In this document: positions 27,389-35,613 of the stretch, one piece after another
Position numbering within the stretch: the first letter of the stretch is position 1
Layout of the letters: each line of letters begins with the position of its first letter
DNA from: Fuerstiella sp041398845
Lineage (GTDB): Bacteria; Planctomycetota; Planctomycetia; Planctomycetales; Planctomycetaceae
Length of the DNA stretch: 64,000 nucleotides
Direction of reading: 5' to 3'
Assembly (NCBI GenBank): GCA_041398845.1
Contig: JAWKTZ010000013.1
Span: forward strand, 161,959 to 225,958
Position numbers and translations under genes: made by a program
Notes under the pieces: model-generated
The model's database searches: none
The model's input: only the letters and a program-made list of their open reading frames with translations
Told to the model about the DNA's origin: nothing

Positions 27389-29086
27389 ATGCTGAGCGAC
27401 GATGCCGATGTGCTGCTGATCCTTGCGGTCATCCTTCTGGTCGGAACGGCGTCGGGCATGCTGGCAAAGTATTGCCATCTTCCGTCGGTCACCGGCCAGA
27501 TTGTGGCGGGTGTGCTGATGGGACCGTCGGTGCTGGGAATCCTGTCTCATAAGAGCATTGCGTCTCTGGAACCGCTGGTGGATTTTGCTCTGGGACTGAT
27601 GGCGGTGGCTGTCGGAAGCCATCTCAACTTCCGCCGTCTTCTGGTCGCCAGACGCCGCCTGCTGCTGTTGCTGCTGCTGGAGGCCACATTGACTCCGCTG
27701 TTTGTCTTCGGCGGCATGCTGCTGCTGACCGACACACCGTGGTCCACCGCGCTGCTGCTGGCCACGATCGCGATTTCCACGGCACCGGCCACCGTGCTGG
27801 CGATTGTCAAGGATACCGCGTCCAAGGGAGCGTTTGTCACCACATTGATTGCAGCGGTTGCCCTGAACAACCTGGCCTGCATCATTCTGTTTGAACTCGC
27901 ACGTACCGTGGCTCGTGCCGCAATCGCTCCATCCGCCGACACGCTGTCCACCACTCTGCTGATTCCGCTCAGCCAGATCGGGCAGAGCCTGCTGATTGGT
28001 TTCGGAGTCGGCCTGCTGCTGGTGCTGTGTACGCTGCGAGTTGTGCGGATTGACCGGTTGTCCGTGATGTCGCTGATCGCCATTCTGCTGGCCACCGGAC
28101 TCACCGCTCACCTGCAGTTGTCGGTGCTGCTGGCCTGTTTGTGCCTGGGAGTCACTCTGGCCAACCTGACTCCGAATAAGGAAGAGATCGGTCATCGTGT
28201 TCTGGACAGTTTCGAATACGCCATCTTTGCCGTGTTCTTCACCGTCGCCGGGACGGAACTGCATCTTGACACTCTGACACAGGGCGGTCTGCTGGCCGGC
28301 ATCGCCTTTACCGGCCGACTGTCGGGCAAGGTGGCGGCCGGTTACTTCAGCATGAAACTGGCCGGAGCAACTCCGCGAATGCGGCGCTGGATCGGACTGT
28401 CACTGACGCCTCAGGCCGGTCTGGCGGTGGGGCTGATGCTGCTGGTGAGCGAAGACAAGGCGTTTGCCGCGATCAGCGAACTGTTTCTGGCCGTGGTTCT
28501 GGCCACGGTGCTGCTGAACGAAACCGTGGGTCCACTGCTGACTCGCATGGGACTGCAGCGGTCCGGCGACATGGGACGCGATCGAGCTCGCGTGCTGGAC
28601 TTTCTGTCCGAACAGAATATCACCACAGAACTGGTCGGTCCCGACAAGGTGTCCGCCATTCGTCAACTGGTTGAACTGACCGTCAATGTTCACAACCTGT
28701 CCGTCGACGCCGACACGCTGTTTGCCGCCGTCATGGAAGGAGAAGCCGTGTCGTCCACCTGTGTCGGCGAAGGACTGGCGTTGCCTCATGCCCGCCTGGA
28801 TGTCGGGCCGCGCATTATCGGAGCCATGGGGATCAGCCGCACCGGGCTGGCTCTGGATTCACCGGATCACAAGCCCGTCCATTGCATGGTCCTGATCATT
28901 ACTCCGACATCAATGCCTGAGCGGCATCTGGAAGTGCTGCAGGCTTTGTCAGCATCGATTGGCCGTGACCGATCCATTCAACAGCAGTTGTACCACATCG
29001 ATTCCCCGGGTCACGCCGACGAACTTCTGCACCTGGATCGCCAGTTTGAAGACTGGAACTACTATCTGGAAGAGGAAACGAAGTGA
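27389..29086 (+). CDS. CPA2-family cation:proton antiporter with C-terminal PTS EIIA domain
   Basis: A 565-residue protein. The first roughly 390 residues are a Na+(K+)/H+ exchanger domain of the Kef/CPA2 type (LPSVTGQIVAGVLMGPSVLG; ISTAPATVLAIVKDT; LSLTPQAGLAVGLMLLV). The C-terminal 145 residues resemble PtsN/EIIA-Fru domains, with the phosphorylatable histidine expected in CVGEGLALPHARLDVG. ATG 27389 is chosen because it starts a short hydrophilic lead before the first helix. It lies 60 bp after the SulP-carbonic anhydrase gene. The EIIA domain suggests regulation by phosphotransfer or by binding of a metabolite. Confidence 0.9.
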   Translation: MLSDDADVLLILAVILLVGTASGMLAKYCHLPSVTGQIVAGVLMGPSVLGILSHKSIASLEPLVDFALGLMAVAVGSHLNFRRLLVARRRLLLLLLLEATLTPLFVFGGMLLLTDTPWSTALLLATIAISTAPATVLAIVKDTASKGAFVTTLIAAVALNNLACIILFELARTVARAAIAPSADTLSTTLLIPLSQIGQSLLIGFGVGLLLVLCTLRVVRIDRLSVMSLIAILLATGLTAHLQLSVLLACLCLGVTLANLTPNKEEIGHRVLDSFEYAIFAVFFTVAGTELHLDTLTQGGLLAGIAFTGRLSGKVAAGYFSMKLAGATPRMRRWIGLSLTPQAGLAVGLMLLVSEDKAFAAISELFLAVVLATVLLNETVGPLLTRMGLQRSGDMGRDRARVLDFLSEQNITTELVGPDKVSAIRQLVELTVNVHNLSVDADTLFAAVMEGEAVSSTCVGEGLALPHARLDVGPRIIGAMGISRTGLALDSPDHKPVHCMVLIITPTSMPERHLEVLQALSASIGRDRSIQQQLYHIDSPGHADELLHLDRQFEDWNYYLEEETK

Positions 29087-29150
29087 TTCGTCCGGAAACC
29101 CGGAACTGAACTGTGAAAAGGGGTCAGACCCCGCTTCCAAAAAAAAGCCC

Positions 29151-29300
29151 CGTAGTGGGATTCGCCAGAATTCCCTTCTCACCCCGCAGTGGGATTCGCC
29201 AGAATTCCCTTCTCACCCCGCAGTGGGATTCGCCAGAATTCCCTTCTCACAGGATTTCTGGCGAAATCCACTACGCCATCTATTGACGAAGCGTTCCTTA
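29151..29300. repeat. Palindromic repeat B2 with three tandem left arms
   Basis: GTGGGATTCGCCAGAATTCC occurs three times with a 34-base period (GGGATTCGCC at 29157, 29191 and 29225). It is followed once by the complementary arm GATTTCTGGCGAAATCCACT. The following GACGAAGCGTTCCTTA matches the flank of copy B1 (10299-10312). A partial GGGGTCAGACCCC element lies just before it (29116-29133). No protein is encoded. Confidence 0.9.
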
Positions 29301-30443
29301 CCACCGGAACAAGCCCGTTCCCCAGGTCAATCCGGCGCCGAAACCGCACATCAGGACCAGGTCACCGGACTGGATTCGTCCCTGCTGTTCGGCTTCGCAC
29401 AGAGCCAGCGGGATGGAGGCTGCTGATGTATTGCCGACTCGTTCCAGATTGTTGAATACTTTTTCCTGAGGAATTCCCAGCACTTTCATGGCATGGTCGA
29501 TGATCCGGATGTTGGCCTGATGCAGGACAAACAGTTGCACATCATCCACGTTCACACCGGCCTGCTGCAGAACCAGTTCGATGGTTTCCGTGACGGCCTG
29601 AATGGCCCACTTAAAGACGTTGCGGCCGTCCATTTTCAGGTAGTGCTGACCGGCGGCGACGAGTTCAGGCGTCAACGGTCGACTGGTGCCTCCGACCGGT
29701 CGGTCCAGCAGACACCCGCCTGCTCCGTCCGCCCCCAATTGATAACACACCAGGCCCTGTTCTGAAGTGCCCGCTTCCAGCAGCACCGCTCCGGCACCAT
29801 CGCCGAACAACGGAGCCACTCGCTGATCACCGGGTTCGACAATGCGGCTGTTGATGTCAGCGCCGATCACCAGCGCCAGCCTGGAATTGCCGGTGGCAAT
29901 GTACTGAGCGCCCGTGGCCAGAGCGTACATGAAACCGGAACAGGCGGCCTGCAGATCGACGGCAGGAGCGTCAATCTGCAGTTTTTCCTGCACCAGACAC
30001 GCCGTGGACGGGCAGGTGAAATCCGGAGTAAACGTGCCGACCAGCACCAGATCAATGTCGTCGGTATGAACGCCTGCTTTGTTGATGGCCTGGCGAGCTG
30101 CTTTGACGGCAAGGTCACTGGTGCCTTCGTCATCGGCAGCGAAGCGTCGCGCCTGAATCCCGGTGCGGCGCACAATCCAGCCGGGTTCAAAACCGTACTC
30201 AGCTTCCAGTTCGGCATTGGTCACCACGCGTTCGGGCACACAGGCTCCGATGGATCGGATGCCGATTCCCATCAGTCGAGCGGTACGTCGGGAACGTCGA
30301 AACACCAGCCGTTGGTCCTCTCCGACAGTCCCGGCGCTGGCAGTGCCTTTTGCGGTGGATCGGGCGGGTTGAGACTCAGGATTCGTGTTTTCCAGGGCCA
30401 CGTCCGTTGAACCTTCCGCAGCGATGGAATTTCGCAGATTCAT
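29298..30443 (-). CDS. fabH: 3-oxoacyl-[acyl-carrier-protein] synthase III
   Basis: A KAS III enzyme that condenses acetyl-CoA (or another acyl-CoA) with malonyl-ACP to start fatty acid synthesis. The catalytic triad is visible: Cys in DLQAACSGFMYAL, His in FVLHQANIRI and Asn in RVGNTSAAS. GDGAGAVLLE and the C-terminal GFGAGLTWG are also typical. From ATG 30443 there is a 57-residue low-complexity extension. Starting instead at ATG 30272 (GIGIRSIGACVPERV) gives a protein of about 324 residues with the active-site Cys near 110, as in E. coli FabH, so the shorter form may be the real one. The 3' end abuts repeat B2. Confidence 0.92.
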   Translation of the reverse strand: MNLRNSIAAEGSTDVALENTNPESQPARSTAKGTASAGTVGEDQRLVFRRSRRTARLMGIGIRSIGACVPERVVTNAELEAEYGFEPGWIVRRTGIQARRFAADDEGTSDLAVKAARQAINKAGVHTDDIDLVLVGTFTPDFTCPSTACLVQEKLQIDAPAVDLQAACSGFMYALATGAQYIATGNSRLALVIGADINSRIVEPGDQRVAPLFGDGAGAVLLEAGTSEQGLVCYQLGADGAGGCLLDRPVGGTSRPLTPELVAAGQHYLKMDGRNVFKWAIQAVTETIELVLQQAGVNVDDVQLFVLHQANIRIIDHAMKVLGIPQEKVFNNLERVGNTSAASIPLALCEAEQQGRIQSGDLVLMCGFGAGLTWGTGLFRW

Positions 30444-30848
30444 TCAGGTACTCGACATCGAAAAATGAGAACAAAATCCATGGCAGAACCCGCGATACTC
30501 AGGAATTACCTGTCTGGCCAGCGGCAGCATAGTTGGAACCCGTCCTTTTTTGAACCTTACCAGAGCGTTAACGTCGTTCCGGGCATACCGGCCGAATTTG
30601 CTGCAACTTTCCGTTGAAATCGCCAGAAACCGTGCATGCCGACGACTTATCGATGAAGCGTTCCTTAGACAGACGGCCTCCGGGCCTGACAATCGTCACC
30701 ACTGATCCGATCCACACCATTCCGGCTTCGAGCACAATCCTTTGGAAACCAATCCCAGGACGAGACCTCAGAACTGTCGAATCAGGAAGTCAGAGAGAAT
30801 CCAGGGACGGTTTTTCTCAAAACCTTCCAATCTGCGGAGAAATGCAGG
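30444..30848. other. Intergenic region between fabH and a secreted-protein gene
   Basis: No gene was recognised in these 405 bases. GATGAAGCGTTCCTTAGAC at 30652-30670 is a solitary copy of the flank sequence seen beside repeats B1 and B2. Promoters for both divergent neighbours should lie here, but none was clear enough to call. Confidence 0.5.
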
Positions 30849-31334
30849 ATGCGTCGACTCATCACAATCACATCTCTGGCGCTGGTCTGTGTCGGCCAGT
30901 CTCAAGGCGTCCGGGCTGACGAAGCGGAAGCCCTTTCCGGCAAGGCTGCGGTAGTTTCTTCCACAAAGCAGCTTGAATGTCCGCCAGGCACCGATCACCT
31001 GCCGCCTGTCGACAACGGCTTCGACCAGTATCGTCATGAACCGGATCTGGGGGCTCCCGGGTCGCCGGGTTCCGGGTTTCGGCACTTCCCGTTTTCCATG
31101 GCGATGTTTACGGAATGGCATCGCCCCAAAGCCGCGACACTCACCGCTCACCAGCGCTGTGCTCCGGATTCCTTCCGACCGCGAGGTTTCGGGCATCTGT
31201 TCGCTCGACCATGTGATTCATTCCGAATGGACTACAATCCCCATGTGCTGGACGCTCCTTATTCCAAGTACGGTCCGGCCTACATCTACAACCAGCCGGA
31301 TCAGCGCTGTCAGAACTGTGATCATCACCGGTAA
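30849..31334 (+). CDS. Small secreted protein of planctomycete type
   Basis: A 161-residue protein with a signal peptide (RRLITITSLALVCVGQSQGV followed by RADE). The mature part is rich in Pro, His and Tyr, contains four cysteines (ECPPG, RCAP, RPCDS, RCQNCDHH), and ends with DYNPHVLDAPYSKYGPAYIY, a motif style common in planctomycete exported proteins. GGAG lies nine bases before ATG 30849. The function is unknown; the Cys/His-rich tail could bind metal. Confidence 0.6.
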   Translation: MRRLITITSLALVCVGQSQGVRADEAEALSGKAAVVSSTKQLECPPGTDHLPPVDNGFDQYRHEPDLGAPGSPGSGFRHFPFSMAMFTEWHRPKAATLTAHQRCAPDSFRPRGFGHLFARPCDSFRMDYNPHVLDAPYSKYGPAYIYNQPDQRCQNCDHHR

Positions 31335-31363
31335 GCTTCCGGACCGAACGTGACGACCTGCCA

Positions 31364-31458
31364 GAGGCTATCTGAAGAAGGGGTCTGACCCTTTGGACGG
31401 CAGCAAAATGACAATCAATAAGGCTGTTCGGAGAGGGTCAGACCCCTTTCAGATTGCC
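31364..31458. repeat. Palindromic GGGGTCTGACCC repeat, copy A2
   Basis: Inverted repeat beginning GAGGCTATCTGAAGAAGGGG and ending in GGGTCAGACCCCTTTCAGAT, with an inner unpaired part. It sits just upstream of the deacylase-like gene and may contribute to its leader. Confidence 0.85.
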
Positions 31459-31473
31459 GCTAACGAGTGACTC

Positions 31474-32574
31474 TTGAACCGCATCGACCGCAAGAAGAAA
31501 TTCATCGACGACTGGGACGGCGAAAAAGTCTTTCCCGGAGAATCGCGTGATATTGCTCTGGCCGTCAGTGAAAGCTATAGCGGAGTCACTCTGAATATTC
31601 CGCTGCATGTGCGACGCGGTCTTGAAGATGGTCCGGTTGTGTTTATCACCGCTGCTCTTCACGGCGATGAAATCAACGGCACCGGAGCCGTTCGTGCGCT
31701 GCTCACCGCCGCCGACTTCAAGGTGCTGCGCGGGAGTGTGATTCTGGTTCCGGTCGTGAACCTGATGGGGTTCGAACAGCATTCGCGCTACCTTCCCGAT
31801 CGTCGCGACCTCAATCGCAGTTTTCCCGGGTCGTCCAAAGGCAGTCTGGCCAGCCGGATGGCTCGAGTCATCTTCGATGAGATCGTGGTCCGCAGTGATT
31901 TCGGCATCGACCTGCACACGGCATCCATCCGCCGCACCAATTATCCGAATATTCGCGGTGATATGACCAACGCCGCCGTCCGAGGAATCGCCACGGCGTT
32001 CGGCTGCGAACTAATCGTGGCCGGGCGAGGTCCTCGGGGCGCATTGCGGCGTGAAGCCACAGCGGCTGACTGCCCCACCATTGTGATTGAAGGCGGCGAG
32101 GTCTGGAAAGTTGAACCCGCTGTCGTGGAAACCAGCGTGCGCGGAATTCGCAACGTGCTGAGCAGTCTGGCGATGATTGATGGATATCTGGAAGCCCCGC
32201 CGTATCAGGTCGTGATTCATCATACGAAATGGGTTCGAGCCGAAAACGGTGGCTTTCTGCAGTTCCATGTGAAGCCTGGTGATGTGGTTGAAAAAGGTCA
32301 GCCACTGACCACCAACACAGACCTGCTGGGACACGAACTGGGAGTCATGCTGTCTCCGTTCGACGCCGTTGTGATCGGACTGACCACCATTCCCGCCGTC
32401 AGTCCCGGTGAACCCGTCTGTCATCTGGGCGAGCTTCCGTCCGGAACTCGCCCGGAATCGCTGCGGCGGCTGCGTCAGAAAGAAGATGGCCTGGAAAATC
32501 GCCTGGTCGACGCTCTGTCATCCAACGTGATGGTGGTCGAACGCGAAGCTGCGGCACAGATCGACGCCGACTGA
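31474..32574 (+). CDS. Succinylglutamate desuccinylase/aspartoacylase-family zinc hydrolase
   Basis: A 366-residue M14-like zinc enzyme of the AstE/ASPA family. Zinc ligands are in ITAALHGDEINGTG (His and Glu) and the downstream DLHT (His). The catalytic glutamate is expected in VIEGGEVWKVEP. NRSFPGSSKGSLASRMA is also conserved in this family, and a biotinyl-lipoyl-like beta domain is present at the C-terminus (GGFLQFHVKPGDVVEKGQPL). It probably removes an acyl group from an N-acyl amino acid or related amide. The start is not certain; TTG 31474 gives a plausible N-terminus but has no evident ribosome-binding site because repeat A2 lies immediately upstream. Confidence 0.8.
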   Translation: MNRIDRKKKFIDDWDGEKVFPGESRDIALAVSESYSGVTLNIPLHVRRGLEDGPVVFITAALHGDEINGTGAVRALLTAADFKVLRGSVILVPVVNLMGFEQHSRYLPDRRDLNRSFPGSSKGSLASRMARVIFDEIVVRSDFGIDLHTASIRRTNYPNIRGDMTNAAVRGIATAFGCELIVAGRGPRGALRREATAADCPTIVIEGGEVWKVEPAVVETSVRGIRNVLSSLAMIDGYLEAPPYQVVIHHTKWVRAENGGFLQFHVKPGDVVEKGQPLTTNTDLLGHELGVMLSPFDAVVIGLTTIPAVSPGEPVCHLGELPSGTRPESLRRLRQKEDGLENRLVDALSSNVMVVEREAAAQIDAD

Positions 32575-32763
32575 GCCGGTTGCTGATTCTGATTCCTCAC
32601 CAGTTCCCGATTCGCGTTGCGCGCGAATCAGCACGTTCGCCGAATCGCAGCGCGCGACGCTGTCACAGGCGCTGCGGTGTGACACGTCGAAGTGTGTCGA
32701 AATCGTCACCGGCACGCTTTGTGCTTGTCTGCGGCGAGTGTCCGGGAGAGGTTGTGAATAAAT

Positions 32764-32837
32764 GTAGGACGCCCTTTTCAGGGCGTCCAAATCGGCCGTT
32801 TTTTGGTGACAACGACGGCCTGAAAAGGCCGTCCTAC
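32764..32837. repeat. Palindromic GTAGGAC repeat, copy C1
   Basis: Begins GTAGGACGCCCTTTTCAGGG and ends in GGCCTGAAAAGGCCGTCCTA, with two nested hairpins built on CCTTTTCAGG. It lies in the 342-base gap (32575-32916) between the deacylase gene and the first CBS-domain gene; no gene was seen in that gap. A related half element is at 46513-46545. Confidence 0.75.
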
Positions 32838-32916
32838 GAATAAACTCACAGCCTCGGACGGCCGGGAACACTCACACGAACCAGCCATTTGCAGCAGCGT
32901 CTGCGGAGAAGCACCG

Positions 32917-33387
32917 ATGGGACTCAAACAGGATCTGGAAAACGCCACGGTGGACCGGATGAACAACCGTGATCCGGTGACAATCGACAAAACGGCCACT
33001 GTCCATGACGCCGTTCAGAAAATGCGTGCGGCCGGCATGGGGTGTGTGATTGTGACCGACGCCGACGACAAAGCCGTGGGCATCTTTACAGAAGGCATGC
33101 TGCGCCACGGCCTGAACGAAGGTCCGGAAATTCTTGACGAAGTGATTGAGGATCAGATGGTGGCTCGGCTGCCGTGGGTTCTGCCGTCGGACAGCGTGAA
33201 AATGGTGCTGGATGCGATGGAAGAACACAACATTCGCTTTATCGCCGTGCTGGATGAAGATCGCCATGTGGTGGGACTTTCCGGTCAGAAAACACTGATG
33301 GAGTTCGTCGCAGGCTACTTCCCTCAGGAAGTGTTTACTCACGATCCCGACACTCATTCCACATCCACACGCCGAGAAGGAGCCTGA
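32917..33387 (+). CDS. CBS-domain pair protein
   Basis: A 156-residue cytoplasmic protein made almost entirely of two CBS motifs (a Bateman module): residues 10-65 (MNNRDPVTIDKTATVHDAVQ ... VGIFTEG) and 80-140 (VLPSDSVKMVLDAMEEHNIR ... VVGLSGQ). Such modules bind adenine nucleotides and regulate partners. GGAG lies ten bases before ATG 32917. It ends two bases before the next gene, so the two are co-transcribed. Confidence 0.85.
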   Translation: MGLKQDLENATVDRMNNRDPVTIDKTATVHDAVQKMRAAGMGCVIVTDADDKAVGIFTEGMLRHGLNEGPEILDEVIEDQMVARLPWVLPSDSVKMVLDAMEEHNIRFIAVLDEDRHVVGLSGQKTLMEFVAGYFPQEVFTHDPDTHSTSTRREGA

Positions 33388-33389
33388 TC

Positions 33390-33875
33390 ATGGCGACTCC
33401 CCAGAATGCTGCCGCTGACTTTTCCGATCCTCTGGAAAACTACGATCCTCCGGTGTTTGATGACCCGATTCAGCAGGCCCTGCATGACGAATCGGTTTCC
33501 AGCATTCAGTCTCAGCCGCTGACCTGTGTGAATGCCGACCTGTCCGTGCGAGACACGATGAAGCTGATGGTCGGACGACAGATCGCCTGCGTGCTGGTCG
33601 AGGAAAACGATCGGCTTGTCGGGGTCTTCGGTGACCGCGATGTGCTTGATCGAGTTGCTCTGGAATACGATCAGGTCATTGATGAGCCTGTCAGAACGGT
33701 TATGAGTGCTGACCCCGTCTACGTGATGGAAGACGATACCGCCGCTCGCGTTCTGACGGTGATGTCGGTGAGCGGCTATCGGCACGTTCCGGTGGTGAAC
33801 GCGGATCTCAAACCCGTGGGAATCGTGAGTCCGCAGCGAATGGCGGCGTTCCTGAAAGTTCACTTCGACGCCTGA
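33390..33875 (+). CDS. CBS-domain pair protein
   Basis: A 161-residue protein with two CBS motifs: residues 45-95 (PLTCVNADLSVRDTMKLMVG ... GVFGDRDVLD) and 107-160 (VMSADPVYVMEDDTAARVLT ... HVPVVNADLKPVGIVS). AAGGAG precedes ATG 33390 by eight bases. The pair of consecutive single-module CBS genes suggests a heterodimeric energy sensor, but its target is not visible. Confidence 0.85.
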   Translation: MATPQNAAADFSDPLENYDPPVFDDPIQQALHDESVSSIQSQPLTCVNADLSVRDTMKLMVGRQIACVLVEENDRLVGVFGDRDVLDRVALEYDQVIDEPVRTVMSADPVYVMEDDTAARVLTVMSVSGYRHVPVVNADLKPVGIVSPQRMAAFLKVHFDA

Positions 33876-33989
33876 ACCGATTCTCAGCCACCGACCCGCT
33901 GTGTCTGACAGTTGCTTTGCGACAAACTTTGGCCATAACATGGGCGCCTCTGTTCTTCCTGCGCCTGGTCGCGGTTTCTGTCCCAGCAC

Positions 33990-35099
33990 GTGGATCTGTT
34001 TGTGTTTATAAAACTGCCTGTGGCCAGTGTCGTGTCCGTGCTGTCCGGGTCCGACCCGGCAGGCTCTGTCTGGGGAATTCTCCTGCTGATTGCGGGCGGG
34101 CTGCTGGCCATCGTCAAAGGAGGCGACCTGTTCACCGACAGTTCGGTGCATATCGCCCGAATGTCACGGATTCCTCCGGTGATTGTCGGAGCAACCATTG
34201 TCAGCACGGCGACCTCGTTTCCTGAATTCATGGTCTCCCTGACCGGAACGCTGGCGGGTTCGGCGGAATTCGCAGTGGGTAACGTGATTGGTTCGTGCCT
34301 GTGCAACATCGGACTGATCATCGGCGTGTGCGCCGTGATTCGAGGCGTCATCGCGAAGCGCACGAACTCGCAGCCCGGCATTTCCGCCAGTCGAGCCATG
34401 CTGGCTGGTCCTGGCATGTTTATGCTGGGAACGGCGGTGCTGACGTGTGTGTTCAGTTGGTTCGATGCCGGGGGAATCACGTCCGATGGTCAACCCGTCC
34501 GATTCGGATTTGCTCGCTGGCAGGCCGGCATTCTGCTTGTGGGAATGGTCTGGTATCTGGCCTGGTCTGCTCGACAGGCTGGCCGAGCTCGCTACGAAAC
34601 GTCGCTGAGCGAATCGGCAGACACGCCCAAAGTGACGTTGCTGGAGATTGTGCGAGTCAGCGGCGTGTTTGTTCTGGCCTGTGGCATTGTCGTCATCGGC
34701 AGTCGACTGCTGGTGACCAACGGAGAATCTTTGGCCCTGATGCTGGGAGTTCCGAAGCTGGTGCTGGGGCTCACTCTGTTTGCTGTGGGCACCTCATTAC
34801 CGGAACTCACCATTTCGCTGATCGCCGTTCTGAAGGGCCACGAAGCTCTGGGCATCGGCAACATCGTGGGATCCAACGTACTGAATATCTGCTGGGTGCT
34901 GGGCACCTGTGCGGTCATTCGACCGTTGCCGATCGAACTTCAGACCGTCGTCGTTGACCTGCCGGTGACTCTGCTGCTCACCGTGATGATGGTTGTCCTG
35001 CCATGGAAAAGTGAACGCATCTCAACCGCCGCAGGCTGGGCTCTGCTAACGGTGTATCTGCTGCACCTCGTCGGCGTCACCACCCTCGGCGTGCTGTAA
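33990..35099 (+). CDS. Na+/Ca2+ exchanger family (CaCA) membrane protein
   Basis: A 369-residue antiporter with two inverted repeats of five helices. The alpha-1 motif is GATIVSTATSFPEFMVSLTG with NVIGSCLCNIGLIIG. The alpha-2 motif is LTLFAVGTSLPELTISLIAV with NIVGSNVLNICWVLG. These acidic and polar residues form the ion pathway in YrbG-like exchangers. It is expected to exchange Ca2+ for Na+ or H+ across the inner membrane. The start is probably GTG 33990, although the ribosome-binding site is weak. Confidence 0.88.
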   Translation: MDLFVFIKLPVASVVSVLSGSDPAGSVWGILLLIAGGLLAIVKGGDLFTDSSVHIARMSRIPPVIVGATIVSTATSFPEFMVSLTGTLAGSAEFAVGNVIGSCLCNIGLIIGVCAVIRGVIAKRTNSQPGISASRAMLAGPGMFMLGTAVLTCVFSWFDAGGITSDGQPVRFGFARWQAGILLVGMVWYLAWSARQAGRARYETSLSESADTPKVTLLEIVRVSGVFVLACGIVVIGSRLLVTNGESLALMLGVPKLVLGLTLFAVGTSLPELTISLIAVLKGHEALGIGNIVGSNVLNICWVLGTCAVIRPLPIELQTVVVDLPVTLLLTVMMVVLPWKSERISTAAGWALLTVYLLHLVGVTTLGVL

Positions 35100-35613
35100 G
35101 AGCCATCGGCAGACGGGCGTCATGCCCGGATTCTGCGCGCAGCGACGGTTTCCCGCTGCAATAAAAAAAGTGAAATCGTGGAGAAACGTCTTAGCAGATG
35201 GCTGCGACAGTCCTCACAATCGAATTCGGCTTCGCATTCGGCACAATGTCATCGACGGAACCTCTTCGCTGTCTTACCTGTCTGGCATGTTCGTTGTCCG
35301 CATCATGCTTTCGACGCAACTGACTGCATTTGTGTCCCGCAGGCTCATGTCGGCGTGGTAGGTTTCATTCAACATCAATTCTCTGTCGGCTCCAACGCAA
35401 CCGGAAACGCTGACGACTGCTCTGCACATCCCTGCAGGACATCTTCGGACAGCCGGTTGAACTCACCCGGAGCCATTTTCACCCATTCCAGCCAACATCA
35501 GATTCACAACAGCCAACAGTCGCTGAGGGTTCGCTCTGCGCGCGGATTCCAGATTCATCACTTCATTCCTGTTGACAGCCGTTTGTTGACGTTTCCTTCC
35601 GGAAGACTCACGA
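35100..35613. other. 514-base intergenic region upstream of ftsK
   Basis: No secure gene. On the minus strand, 35375-35476 encodes a 33-residue coding-like peptide (MAPGEFNRLSEDVLQG ...). A second short frame overlaps it upstream (start near 35557), suggesting either a frameshifted remnant or chance. The ftsK promoter must lie here, but no clear boxes were found. Confidence 0.4.

Noticed and set aside
26822..28264. A 480-codon open frame antisense to the carbonic anhydrase domain and antiporter
   Set aside because: It is the reverse-strand shadow of CTG-rich coding sequence, extremely Gln/His/Arg-rich, with no domain signal, and lies over two clear genes.
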